Source: Rubripirellula amarantea (GTDB lineage: Bacteria; Planctomycetota; Planctomycetia; Pirellulales; Pirellulaceae). From it: a stretch of 64,000 nt of DNA. A program made the translations under genes and the position numbers. Where the stretch lies: NCBI RefSeq assembly GCF_007859865.1, contig NZ_SJPI01000002.1:434001-498000 (forward strand). The letters run 5' to 3'. Below are positions 32,288 through 41,859 of this stretch, one piece after another (within the stretch, counting starts at the first letter, position 1; each line of letters begins with the position of its first letter). Under the pieces are notes generated by a model, which did not search any database, had not been told where the DNA came from, and saw only the letters and a program-made list of their open reading frames with translations.

Positions 32288-33078
32288 ATCGTTTGACGCT
32301 TCCTTTGGACATCATGCGGTTTGAGCTTCGTCGCTCGTTCACACCGGGACGAATGGCGATGTGGTTGGTGCTTGTCGCTTTCCCGATCGCAATCGTTGCG
32401 GCGATGCGTGGGATCGCCAACGCAGCATTAGCGGACAGAGCCGACCCATCTGATTTCATAGAACCGTTTGGCTTTACGCTCTACTTTTTGGTTCCCGAAG
32501 TCACATGCTTGCTAGGGTTGCTACTGTGGGCAACTCCCGCGATCAGTACCGAGATTGAAGGCCAGACCTGGATTTATCTCGCCATGCGTCGGTCCGGCCG
32601 GCGAGTGGTCCTGTTTGGAAAGTATTTAACTGCGGTGGCTTGGACCCTGTCGGCGGCATTGATCGCCACGGCGGTCTGCGTCCTTATCATCGGCACGCCC
32701 GAGATGATGAAGATGTGGTGGGTGATGAGCGGATTGGTAGTGCTTTCTTGTTTCTCGCACGCCGCCATTTTTCTGCTGATCGGAACCTTCTTTTATCGAC
32801 GCACAATGGTCAGCGCGGTGGTGTACACGATGGTAGTCGAGTACGGCTTGTCGTTCGTCCCCGCGCTGGTCAACAAGTTCACGATCAACTATCGCTTGCG
32901 AGGCTTATTGGCGAACGGAATGGAGTGGGACGATGTGCGTACCAACGCAGAGAACATCTTTGGAACTGAGCCTTCATCGACTCACTTGTTAGTGCTGGCC
33001 GCCTTCACGGTGACGATGCTCGGTCTTGCGCTCTATCGAGTCGAACATGCAGAGTATCCGACTCAGCAAGAAGGATGA
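32284..33078 (+). CDS. ABC-2 type permease (second)
   Basis: A 264-residue protein with about six membrane segments (MWLVLVAFPIAIVAAM, FTLYFLVPEVTCLLGLLLWA, LSAALIATAVCVLIIG, GLVVLSCFSHAAIFLLIGTF, SAVVYTMVVEYGLSFVPALV and LVLAAFTVTMLGLALY). IEGQTWIYLAMRRSGRRVVL matches the ABC-2 pattern also seen in the first permease. This is the last gene of a compact five-gene operon (lipoprotein, ATPase, permease, ATPase, permease), which probably forms a four-subunit transporter. Substrate unknown. Confidence 0.9.
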   Translation: MNRLTLPLDIMRFELRRSFTPGRMAMWLVLVAFPIAIVAAMRGIANAALADRADPSDFIEPFGFTLYFLVPEVTCLLGLLLWATPAISTEIEGQTWIYLAMRRSGRRVVLFGKYLTAVAWTLSAALIATAVCVLIIGTPEMMKMWWVMSGLVVLSCFSHAAIFLLIGTFFYRRTMVSAVVYTMVVEYGLSFVPALVNKFTINYRLRGLLANGMEWDDVRTNAENIFGTEPSSTHLLVLAAFTVTMLGLALYRVEHAEYPTQQEG

Positions 33079-33388
33079 CCGCTGAAACGCGAGCGAGTCA
33101 TAGGCTGACAACTCGCAAACCGTTTAAGCGAGATGTAACACAGCCAGCGAATCGAGCTCGAGCTACACGGCGGTTGGGACGGCGATCGTCGAACGTTCTT
33201 TCAAGAGCTCCTTTTGTTGGCAAGACTGCAGTTGCCAAAGTGGGAACCGGTGCGGGTGGACTAGGGTTGAAGCAATCCGCTCTTGTTTATGCTGACCCGC
33301 GGTGACCGACTTCGACGCTGCGTAGGATAGTTTTCGTTCCAAGGTCTCGGCAAGGACGACCAATCCATTCATCGCAACAATCGCCGCG
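33079..33388. other. Intergenic region, nothing recognised
   Basis: Between the ABC operon and the convergent HNH-like gene. Open frames here (for example 33075-33305) have Arg-rich, low-information translations. No terminator hairpin with a T tract was seen. Confidence 0.35.
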
Positions 33389-33847
33389 TCAAGCTTTCAG
33401 GACGACGAGGTACTGGCCACCGCTCGACGTGATTTGGTGGGTCAAGCTTAGGTTGGGTGATAACCTTGAGATTCGATCAATCAACCATGCAGCCGTTTCT
33501 TCGGCGTCGGCTTTGGTCGGGCAGCGAGCCATGGTTTCGCGTCCGCCCTTGCGTTCGAGTCGGTCGGTAGCCGCGATGATGGACGCTGGGTCCACGACGA
33601 TCAGGTGGTCAGGCCACTTCACGACCGGATCGCTTGTCCCTTTGCCCGTATTGCAACTCTTGTGAGCGAGTCGATCAGGCGGCAAAGCAGACTTGTCTTG
33701 TTTCAATTTCTTGGCACGGGCCTTGGTGAGTCGCGAATCTACCGTGGCACTGCGCGGATCATTCGTTGCCATGTCGCGGTCGACCGGTTCATCGCACAAC
33801 CAACATCGCCACCCATCCGCTTCGCCTACTTCGTCGAGGTGTCCCAT
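33389..33847 (-). CDS. Small HNH-nuclease-like zinc-binding protein
   Basis: A 152-residue protein starting at ATG 33847 with AAGGA about 6 bases upstream. The N-terminal half has a CxxC knuckle (WRCWLCDEPVD), a central charged segment (SATVDSRLTKARAKKLKQDK) and a second pair in LAHKSCNTGKG. This spacing and the HKxCNxxKG ending are reminiscent of HNH endonuclease folds, where the last His/Asn/Cys closes the beta-beta-alpha metal finger. The usual D-H pair is replaced by ATVDS, so catalysis is uncertain. The C-terminal half (MARCPTKADAEETAAWLIDR, ITSSGGQYLVVLKA) looks like a small separate alpha/beta domain. Function unknown. Confidence 0.6.
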   Translation of the reverse strand: MGHLDEVGEADGWRCWLCDEPVDRDMATNDPRSATVDSRLTKARAKKLKQDKSALPPDRLAHKSCNTGKGTSDPVVKWPDHLIVVDPASIIAATDRLERKGGRETMARCPTKADAEETAAWLIDRISRLSPNLSLTHQITSSGGQYLVVLKA

Positions 33848-34093
33848 CGGTGTTCCTTAGCGCTGTGAAATTCTGCCGCCCCGCGCAGGTGAGCCATGCG
33901 GTTGTTTGCGTGGAGCTAAATTCACTCTCGGTTGAGGTGATTCGCAGCAGTCTGGCACAGATTGGGAAAGGCGAGTATCCCGAGCTCAGAATATTGATCA
34001 CGCAAAAGCGACGCAGCACGGACGGCTTGCGTGCGGGGGACGTCGGGGATATGCTGATGTAGAACATCACGAAGCCTTTACGGAAAACACGCT

Positions 34094-34537
34094 ATGCCAT
34101 TCTTAATGATCAACCTCGACGACCTTGGCGATTGCCAACGCGGAGTCCGACAATTACGCGAGCGACTGCGGCGTGCCGGTGTTGATCCACAGCCAGGGGA
34201 CAAAGGCGGCAACAAAACATCTGCGGACAAGCAGGGACCGGCCGCGTTGCCACTAAACCAAAAATTGCATCGCATCAGTCAGCGCGGGGTCTGGCGGTTT
34301 ATCTCTGGCATCGCCCGACTCGACGAATCCCCTCGTTCGCTCGCTGAACTCGACGAGGCGCTATCGCTGCAGCCCAACAAGATGCGGTCGACGAAAGCCA
34401 TCTTCGCGAAGCTGGAGAACCGATTCGATATCCGGTTCCTGCGATTGGCTGAAGAAGCGGGCGATGACGAAGCAGGCAATCCTCGCTACATCATGCCCCC
34501 GCGGATTCGCAAAGCCGTACGCGAAATGGCGGGTTAG
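34094..34537 (+). CDS. Small conserved protein of unknown function, possible winged-helix fold
   Basis: A 147-residue protein. The N-terminal part (MPFLMINLDDLGDCQRGVRQ and a charged Lys/Gly linker) is followed by a well-structured domain: HRISQRGVWRFISGIARL, SLAELDEALSLQPNKMRSTK, AIFAKLENRFDIRFLRLAEE, NPRYIMPPRIRKAVREM. Helix pattern and spacing suggest a winged helix-turn-helix, which is inference. A second copy of this C-terminal domain exists at 41899-42189. The two differ mostly at third codon positions while the proteins are nearly identical, so the domain has been under selection. Confidence 0.65.
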   Translation: MPFLMINLDDLGDCQRGVRQLRERLRRAGVDPQPGDKGGNKTSADKQGPAALPLNQKLHRISQRGVWRFISGIARLDESPRSLAELDEALSLQPNKMRSTKAIFAKLENRFDIRFLRLAEEAGDDEAGNPRYIMPPRIRKAVREMAG

Positions 34538-34811
34538 TTCAAAAGCGTTGTCGTTGAAGTTTGTTGCTGAAGATTGAGTACAGGTCGATCGCAGCATGGG
34601 CTACTAGCGACGGTGTATGATGTCCCAAGTGGATCCGACTGGCTCCTTGCGTCGCTAGCTAATAGTGCCGGTCGCTTCTATAGACAGTCGCTTACATATG
34701 CGCTCGCTCTCATAGACGCTCGCTCACAAAGACGGTCCGCCGCGTGAAGCAAATCGTTCTTCAAAGCCCTGGCGTGACCCGCCGCATTCATTTTGCATCA
34801 CGGAACGAACG

Positions 34812-36422
34812 ATGAAATTTGCGTTGGTAGTGGTTGTCGGTTTAGGGTTGTCGGCATCTTTCGTAGGAAAGGTGCTTGCCGCTGAGGTTCCGCCGCCCAA
34901 CGTTGTCGTGATCTACACGGACGATCAAGGTTACGGGGACATCAGTGCAACCAATCCGCGATCCCGGTTTCAAACACCCCATCTTGATCGCTTGGCTGCG
35001 GAGGGGATGGTGTTCACCGACGGGCATAGTTCCGATACGGTTTGCACACCGTCGCGGTACTCTTTGCTAACGGGGCGTTACAGTTGGCGGACAACGCTGA
35101 AGCGAGGTGTCCTGGGTTCCGATGGTGATTGTTTGATCGCCGAAGATCGAATGACCGTTGCTTCGCTATTTCAAGACAACGGCTACCAAACCGCGATGTT
35201 TGGTAAGTGGCACCTGCAGATGCAGTTTCCCGGAACCTTCGGCAAACGTGATTGGACTCAGCCGATCACTGACGGGCCCAACGAGCACGGATTTGACCAC
35301 TTCTTTGGTATTCCTGCTTCGATGAACTTCGGTGTTCTCGCCTTCGTCGAGAATAGTCATGTGGTTCAACCACCGTCACTTTGGACTCACAAGAAGTCAT
35401 CGCGCGGGCGAGATACGTTTCGCTTCATGCCCCCGTACGACACGCACCGCCAAAGCAAAACGGACATCGAAGTCGCTCCGTCGTTTCGCGACGACATATG
35501 TTTGAAGGTATGCACTGAAAAGACAGTAGAGTTCATCGAAAGACAATCGGGCTCAGCCAAATCCGGTAGCCCGTTTTTTGTGTACTTTGCGTTGAACTCG
35601 CCACACTTACCTCACTGCACGTCGCCGGAGTTCATCGGCAAGAGCAAGGTGGGAGCGTACGGTGATTTCATGATGGAAACCGATCACCGAGTAGGCGAAG
35701 TGCTCGAAGCGTTGGACCAACATGGTTTGACTGATAACACGCTCGTATTTTTCAGCAGCGACAATGGTGCCGAAAACGGATATGACAAGCGGCTAAAACC
35801 TTACGGTCATTCCAGCAAAGGAAACTTCAGAGGTGGCAAGCGTGACATCTACGAGGGAGGTCACCGTGTCCCGTTTTTGATGCGCTGGCCAACCGTGATC
35901 AAGGCAGGACGAACCTGCGACGAACCGGTTGGGCAAATTGATTTGTTAGCGACTTGCGCCGACTTACTAGGCGTTGAACTGCCTGATGATGCAGGCGAAG
36001 ACAGTGTCAGCCTACTACCGGCGATGCGAAGCGACGACTATCCGAAACCACTGCGTGGACCAATGATGCACCACTCGGGAAGCGGCCACTTCGCCATTCG
36101 CGAAGGGCGTTGGAAGCTAAATTTGTTTCGCGGTTCAGGCGGAAGTCTTAAGCCAGTTTTTGGTAAGACCAGCCCAGGGGAACAACCGTTTGAGTTGTAC
36201 GACTTAGAAAAAGACGTCAGCGAAACGAACGACGTATGTGCGCAGCACCCTGACGTTGTTGCGCGACTAACATCAATAGCCACCCAGATTGTTGGGGACG
36301 GACGCAGCACACCGGGAAGCCCTCAACTCAACGACGGTCTCAAGCACTGGCCACAACTCACCTGGATTCCCCAGGCAACCGAACCCGCTCAAGTCAAGCA
36401 GCACTCGAAGAGGGCTGATTAG
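34812..36422 (+). CDS. Secreted arylsulfatase (type I, Cys-type)
   Basis: A 536-residue protein with a signal peptide (FALVVVVGLGLSASFVGKVL, cleavage near AA-E). The N-terminal metal site is YTDDQGYGD. The formylglycine motif is CTPSR with Cys78, followed by SLLTGRY. GKWHLQ, HLPH and SSDNGAENG give further conserved catalytic and metal residues. Known for the family: hydrolysis of sulfate esters after conversion of the Cys to formylglycine by an FGE-type or anSME enzyme; no dedicated maturase is seen in this window. Length is normal. The likely substrate is a sulfated polysaccharide, by analogy with marine planctomycetes. Confidence 0.95.
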   Translation: MKFALVVVVGLGLSASFVGKVLAAEVPPPNVVVIYTDDQGYGDISATNPRSRFQTPHLDRLAAEGMVFTDGHSSDTVCTPSRYSLLTGRYSWRTTLKRGVLGSDGDCLIAEDRMTVASLFQDNGYQTAMFGKWHLQMQFPGTFGKRDWTQPITDGPNEHGFDHFFGIPASMNFGVLAFVENSHVVQPPSLWTHKKSSRGRDTFRFMPPYDTHRQSKTDIEVAPSFRDDICLKVCTEKTVEFIERQSGSAKSGSPFFVYFALNSPHLPHCTSPEFIGKSKVGAYGDFMMETDHRVGEVLEALDQHGLTDNTLVFFSSDNGAENGYDKRLKPYGHSSKGNFRGGKRDIYEGGHRVPFLMRWPTVIKAGRTCDEPVGQIDLLATCADLLGVELPDDAGEDSVSLLPAMRSDDYPKPLRGPMMHHSGSGHFAIREGRWKLNLFRGSGGSLKPVFGKTSPGEQPFELYDLEKDVSETNDVCAQHPDVVARLTSIATQIVGDGRSTPGSPQLNDGLKHWPQLTWIPQATEPAQVKQHSKRAD

Positions 36423-36633
36423 ATCCTGCATCGAAGCTCGTAGGTCATAAGGGGAAGATCGGCGAGGCTGCGCAAGCTGAGTGGAAGGCTATCGTTCAAT
36501 CGAGGTCAGTTGAGCAACAATCGCTTGCCTTGAACGTAGTGGAGCGTTAGTATCCCCCTGCCAGGGTGAGTTGTTCGCGCCTACGTCGATGCGTGAGCTG
36601 GCTTCCAAATACTTTGTATACCGTAGGTGTGCC

Positions 36634-39600
36634 ATGAATAGTGCTCGCGATCGAAGGTTTTCTCGCTCACTCCATTCATCGCGACGGTCGCGGCAATCAC
36701 CGCGAATTCGTCTTGCAGCGTTCGAAACGCTTGAACCTCGGAGGCTTTTGGCTGCCGAGATTCTGGATTCCATTGCAGGCGAACCCTCGCTCGCCGCATT
36801 CGAAAGTGTTATCCCCGGATCTAATGATCGCTTAACGTATAGCGACGTTTCGTATCGAGGAGATCGAAAAGAACCGGCGCAAGCGGGAATAGAGATATTG
36901 GCGATTGTTCAACCCGACAGTGAGTTTCGACTCGTGGAGGTCAAGCATGGAATAGCCAGCAGTCACGCAAGGTTCGAACAAGTTGTTGATGGCATACCAG
37001 TGTACGGTTCGTTTGCGTCTGTGCACCTGGGGCGCGATGGAGAAGTGCAAACTCTGCATGTTGATGCGCGGCCGGAGTTGGCGAGCCTGAAAGTAGAGAC
37101 ACCGAAGCTTGACATTGAAAATGCGACCGCGATCGCGATCAATAAGAACGGCGTAATCACCACTCGCTCACCAACTACCGGCAACTTGGTGTGGTATCCG
37201 GCAAAGGATGGCGGTGCGATGTTAGCGTGGGAAACTACAATCACGTCCAGTGTGCCGGTAGGCGATTTCCATACAGTGGTCAGCGCCGACACGGGTGAAG
37301 TGCTGTTTAAAGAGAATCGAGCTGTATTTGCAACGGGGACTGGAGACGTATTCTTACCCAATCCGTATCAAACCCAAGGCAGTGGTAGCGGACTGGCAGA
37401 CAATAGCGATGCGAATAGTGCAGCGTTGTCATCACAGCTTGTTTCCGTAACGCTTGAAAGACTTGATGCCGGAACCGGATTGCTTAAAGGTGAATGGGTT
37501 GACCTATCGACGTTGAATAGTTCAACACTTGCCGATGTTGACGCCGACGAAGCGACGCGAGTTTACGAGTACGATCGGGATGATCCACGTTTCGAACAAG
37601 TGGTGATTTATCACGCGATTGATTCCATTCAAGCGTACATCCACTCGCTTGGGTTTGATGATGACGTCGGGACACCCAACGGCATCCGTGATTTTCCAAC
37701 GTTGGCTAACGCTCATTGGGACAACGACGATCAATCGTTTTACTCCACAGCGGATGATGCAGTTCACTTTGGCGATGGAGGTGTTGACGATGGCGAGGAT
37801 GCTGACATCATTGCGCATGAATATGGTCATGCAATTCAACACGACCAAAACTCCAACTGGGGTGGCGGCGAAATGGGGGCGATGGGGGAAGGGTTCGGCG
37901 ACTATCTAGCCGCAAGTTTTTATGCTGGTGCGGGGGATTCCAACTATCAGTCGAGTGATGAAGCCTGCGTGGGCGAGTGGGACGCGACTTCGTATAGTGG
38001 ATCAAACCCTCCCTGCCTAAGACGCGTCGATGGCAACAAGATGTACCCCGACGACTTGGTTGGCCAGGTCCACGCCGACGGTGAAATTTGGTCTGCTGCG
38101 CTTTGGGAAATCCGCGCTGCCCTTGGAGCGTTGATAACCGACCAGCTCGTGTTGGAGCACCACTTTGCTTTACCCGCAGGTGCCACGATGCCGATTGCTG
38201 CGCAGGCGATGCTAACAGCCGACGCCAACTTGAACGGCGGCGTCAACCAAGCGGTGATTCGACAGGTGTTTTTATCACGCGGGATACTGCAAGCCACGCC
38301 AGCCGGGATTGTAAGCTTGGATCGTGACACCTATGACGTCGGCGATACGTTAACGATCGAAGTCGCAGATACGGATCTAAGCGGCAGCGGAACCGTCAAC
38401 GTGGTCGTGACAACCGACGCGGGCGATTCAGAAACGATAACTCTGACGGAATCCGGCGGCACATTTATTGGAACAATAGCTTCGACGTCTGGTGCAATCG
38501 TCCAGGACAATGGAAGTTTGGAAGCAGCGGGTGAAGATGTAGTCACGGTCACCTATTCGGATGCCGACGACGGCACTGGCAACCCTGCGGTGGTTGACGA
38601 TAGCGCTACCTTCTTGGAGTTCGACGTTGTTTTCAACGCTGACTTCTCCAATGAGATTGGAGATCCTGATGACGAAGGATTTGCAATCTCGGGTAGTGCA
38701 AACCAGTGGGAGCTTTCGACCGGCCGTGGATCGGACACGGGGCACAGTAGCGACGACAGCTTTTACTTCGGATCTGGCGAAGGTGCGACCGGAGGAGGTT
38801 CCTACGCCAATGACCAAGACGGCACTATTACATCGCCCCTAATCGACCTGACCCAAGCAACGATAGCCGAGTTGAGCTTCAATCACTTCCTGGAATCGGA
38901 AGCCGGCTATGACTTTGCCTCCGTCAGCATTGTCCAAGCCGGGACGGAGCACCTGATCGCTAAGTCGGGTGATGGGACACTTCCGATAGCCACTTCGGGT
39001 TTTGAGAGCCTTTCGCTTGACATATCCGCGTACGTTGGCGAAACAATTCAGGTTGCCTTTCGGTTCACCTCCGACTTCAGCATCACAAACGAGGGTTGGT
39101 ATGTGGACGACGTCGTTGTCCGGGCTGACGTTCCCGTCACTGAGAACGACTTTGGCGATGCACCTAATGTTTATCCAACGACTCTTCAAGACAACGGTGC
39201 TCATCACCTAGCCATCGGCCCCCTTTTGGGACCTAGTCGCGACGTCGAAGCGAATGGTCAACCAACGCTCGCGGCCGACGGTGATGGTGCGGACGAAGAC
39301 GGAGTGAGCTTTGGGTTGCTACGCATTGGCAATGTGGATGCGGAAGTCGACATCGACTTGCAAGGCGAGCCGAACGCAATGCTGGATGCTTGGATCGATT
39401 TTGATTCCAACGGAACCTGGGATGCCTCAGAACAAATTTTTGACAGCACGCAGATTTCTAACGGATTACAAACGCTCACTTTCGCGGTTCCCGAAACGGC
39501 GCTGATCGGTGATACGTACGCTCGCGTGCGAGTGAGTTCAGCGGGTGACTTAGAACCCACCGGATTCGCCCCCGATGGCGAGGTTGAAGACTATCTGGTC

Positions 39601-41319
39601 ACGATCGCGGATTTCTTCGCTAAGGATGACGTGGCCACGACTATCGAAACAGCGCCCGTGGAAATTTCAGCACTGGCGAATGACCAACCTTCGGATCAGC
39701 TGCAGATTGTGGCGGCGACTTCACCCACGAACGGAACTTTGATTCAAAACGGCGATGGCACTTTTACATACCAAGCCAATCCGGGCTTCGTTGGTACAGA
39801 TTCGTTCGAATACACGGTTGCGTTTACCAATGCCGAACTGATCAACCCTACGCCCAACGGCGGTGACCGCTACGGCTATTCGGTCGGTATCGACGGAGAT
39901 TACGCCATCGTGGGAGCGTATTACGATGACCCGAATGGATTGTCGAATGCGGGCACTGCGTTCGTCTACCATCGCACAAGCAACTCGGACTGGACTCAGA
40001 TGGCGCAGCTCAATGGAGACTTGAATTCCGATGATGAACAGAGTTACTTCGGTTGGAGTGTCGCGATCAGTGGCGACACCGTAGTCGTCGGTGCTCAAGG
40101 CGATGGCGACAAGGGGTTTCGCTCGGGCGCCGCTTACATCTTTGACCGGAACGAGGGTGGGACGGACAATTGGGGAAGAGTCGCTAAAGTTTATGGCGAC
40201 GATACCGACAAGAGCGACTTCTTTGGTCGGTCCATCGACATCGATAGTGACACGGTTGTTGTTGGCGCTAGCATCGCATCACCATTGGGCGCGGCCTCTG
40301 GTTCAGCCTACGTGTTTGATCGCAATCAAGGTGGATCTAATGCGTGGGGACAGACCAAGCAACTGCTCGGTAGCACGCAAGCCGCAGGTGACCGATTCGG
40401 TCAATCGGTATCCATTGACCATGATCGCGTCGCAGTCGGTGCATTCCGGCATGATGGGGCTGGAACAGATAGCGGGGCGGCCTACGTATTCGTTCGCAAC
40501 CGCTACGGTGCAGACAATTGGGGTGAACTTTCTGCCATCGAAGCTCCCGATGCAGCGGCTGCGGACAACTTTGGATACAGCGTCTCGATCAAGGGAGGGA
40601 GCCTCGCGGTCGGTGCGCCGCTTGATGATGAAGGTGGTCAAAATCAAGTCGGCTCTGTCTACATGCTGGGACAGAATACGGGCGGCAGCAACAACTGGGG
40701 CCAAGTTACCAAACTTCTCGCGAGCGATGCTACGGCCGGCGATCGCCTGGGCTGGTCCGTCGACTTTGATGGGACGCGGGTGATAACGGGCGCTCCGCTG
40801 GCTGACGTGTTTGGCGACTCGTCCGGAAGAGCGTATTTGTTTAGCAAGATCAATGGCGTGTGGTCTCAGTCACGAATACTGAGCAGTGACGAAGTCAGCT
40901 TGCGGGATCAATACGGAATTGGCGTTGCGCTCGATGGCAACATCGCCCTGGTCGGTTCCTGGCTCGACAACCGCCCCCACAACAACTCCGGCGGTGCGTA
41001 CTCCTTTGACCTACGCACCGACACGGCAAGAGTGTGGGTTAACGTAGATGCCGCGTCCGTGAAGTTCAATTTTTCTAATATTGTATTGGCGAAGGATGAG
41101 AGCGAACGGAACGTGGCGCCCGAATTGGTTGTGCAATCAAAGGATGCCTGGGAACCATGGAGCGATCGGAAGCGAAGAGGTTCAGCTCTCAATTCTCATA
41201 GCGTCGACGAAGTATTCACAAAGTTCGTTCAAAGAAGTGGTAGGGCAGATCCAAACGTTCTGTTGGATGAGGACAACATAAATGCCGAAGCGTTGCGAGA
41301 TCTGGGCATCGCGAATTAG
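36634..41319 (+). CDS. Giant secreted M36-like metalloprotease with GEVED domain and FG-GAP propeller
   Basis: A 1561-residue protein from ATG 36634 (the frame opens at 36571). The N-terminus has a basic stretch then FETLEPRRLLAA, the LEPR-XLL signature of large planctomycete surface proteins. Order: FTP/PepSY-like propeptide (FEQVVDGIPVYGSFASVHL); fungalysin-like protease with HEYGH (His395, Glu396, His399) and GEGFGDYLAASF; an immunoglobulin-like strand region; a jelly-roll ending NEGWYVDDVVV; a GEVED domain (AWIDFDSNGTWDASEQIFDS, ending GEVEDYLVTI); a cadherin/VCBS-like repeat (NGDGTFTYQANPGFVGTDSF); seven FG-GAP repeats (about 1080-1467); and a 90-residue tail shared with the next giant protein. 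Probable surface or extracellular protease; substrate unknown. Confidence 0.88.
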   Translation: MNSARDRRFSRSLHSSRRSRQSPRIRLAAFETLEPRRLLAAEILDSIAGEPSLAAFESVIPGSNDRLTYSDVSYRGDRKEPAQAGIEILAIVQPDSEFRLVEVKHGIASSHARFEQVVDGIPVYGSFASVHLGRDGEVQTLHVDARPELASLKVETPKLDIENATAIAINKNGVITTRSPTTGNLVWYPAKDGGAMLAWETTITSSVPVGDFHTVVSADTGEVLFKENRAVFATGTGDVFLPNPYQTQGSGSGLADNSDANSAALSSQLVSVTLERLDAGTGLLKGEWVDLSTLNSSTLADVDADEATRVYEYDRDDPRFEQVVIYHAIDSIQAYIHSLGFDDDVGTPNGIRDFPTLANAHWDNDDQSFYSTADDAVHFGDGGVDDGEDADIIAHEYGHAIQHDQNSNWGGGEMGAMGEGFGDYLAASFYAGAGDSNYQSSDEACVGEWDATSYSGSNPPCLRRVDGNKMYPDDLVGQVHADGEIWSAALWEIRAALGALITDQLVLEHHFALPAGATMPIAAQAMLTADANLNGGVNQAVIRQVFLSRGILQATPAGIVSLDRDTYDVGDTLTIEVADTDLSGSGTVNVVVTTDAGDSETITLTESGGTFIGTIASTSGAIVQDNGSLEAAGEDVVTVTYSDADDGTGNPAVVDDSATFLEFDVVFNADFSNEIGDPDDEGFAISGSANQWELSTGRGSDTGHSSDDSFYFGSGEGATGGGSYANDQDGTITSPLIDLTQATIAELSFNHFLESEAGYDFASVSIVQAGTEHLIAKSGDGTLPIATSGFESLSLDISAYVGETIQVAFRFTSDFSITNEGWYVDDVVVRADVPVTENDFGDAPNVYPTTLQDNGAHHLAIGPLLGPSRDVEANGQPTLAADGDGADEDGVSFGLLRIGNVDAEVDIDLQGEPNAMLDAWIDFDSNGTWDASEQIFDSTQISNGLQTLTFAVPETALIGDTYARVRVSSAGDLEPTGFAPDGEVEDYLVTIADFFAKDDVATTIETAPVEISALANDQPSDQLQIVAATSPTNGTLIQNGDGTFTYQANPGFVGTDSFEYTVAFTNAELINPTPNGGDRYGYSVGIDGDYAIVGAYYDDPNGLSNAGTAFVYHRTSNSDWTQMAQLNGDLNSDDEQSYFGWSVAISGDTVVVGAQGDGDKGFRSGAAYIFDRNEGGTDNWGRVAKVYGDDTDKSDFFGRSIDIDSDTVVVGASIASPLGAASGSAYVFDRNQGGSNAWGQTKQLLGSTQAAGDRFGQSVSIDHDRVAVGAFRHDGAGTDSGAAYVFVRNRYGADNWGELSAIEAPDAAAADNFGYSVSIKGGSLAVGAPLDDEGGQNQVGSVYMLGQNTGGSNNWGQVTKLLASDATAGDRLGWSVDFDGTRVITGAPLADVFGDSSGRAYLFSKINGVWSQSRILSSDEVSLRDQYGIGVALDGNIALVGSWLDNRPHNNSGGAYSFDLRTDTARVWVNVDAASVKFNFSNIVLAKDESERNVAPELVVQSKDAWEPWSDRKRRGSALNSHSVDEVFTKFVQRSGRADPNVLLDEDNINAEALRDLGIAN

Positions 41320-41859
41320 ACAGTCGATCAGTGCGAACAGTTTGGCGGGAATTGTCGGTCGAACCACGTTGTCGGAATACTCGTTTAGGCCTTTGAGGGA
41401 TTCTTTGCGGGAAGGTGTTCGCAAACGAGAAAAATGTTTCGTCGGCCATTGATTCGGCGAACGCCAGCGATAGAGTGGATGACGTAACGAATCGAAGTTG
41501 TAGTTTAACTTGTTTCGGCTACCTCCTATCTTGAACACTTCTCCTCCGCGTTGATGCCAAACAGCTGGTAGGCAAGGTCCATCTTAGGTTGCGTTCTTTG
41601 CGTTTCCTATTTTTCCAAGGCCTTTCCATGTCGATCGTATCCGCGCTGCGCAATTCTTGCTCGAAAAAAGTTTTGGTTCCGTTAGCAAGTCTCAAGGCAG
41701 GTCACTGGTTCCCGCCAAGCTTAGCAAGCGCATCAAGCGATTGATGATTATCGAAACGTTGGAATCTCGTGAGCTTTTAACGGCCGCGACAGGAGACCAC
41801 CGGTTTTTTGGTGCGATCGCGAATCCTGGTCAAACCGACACATTTGAGTTTTCGTTGGC
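41058..41859. repeat. 0.8-kb direct repeat, copy A
   Basis: Starts within the C-terminal tail of the first giant gene (CGTGAAGTTCAATTTTTC), continues through the intergenic DNA and ends in a copy of the first about 70 codons of the third giant gene. It matches 48832-49624 nearly base for base with a few indels. The spacing between copies is 7774 bases. The intergenic part 41320-41627 contains no gene of its own. Confidence 0.92.
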
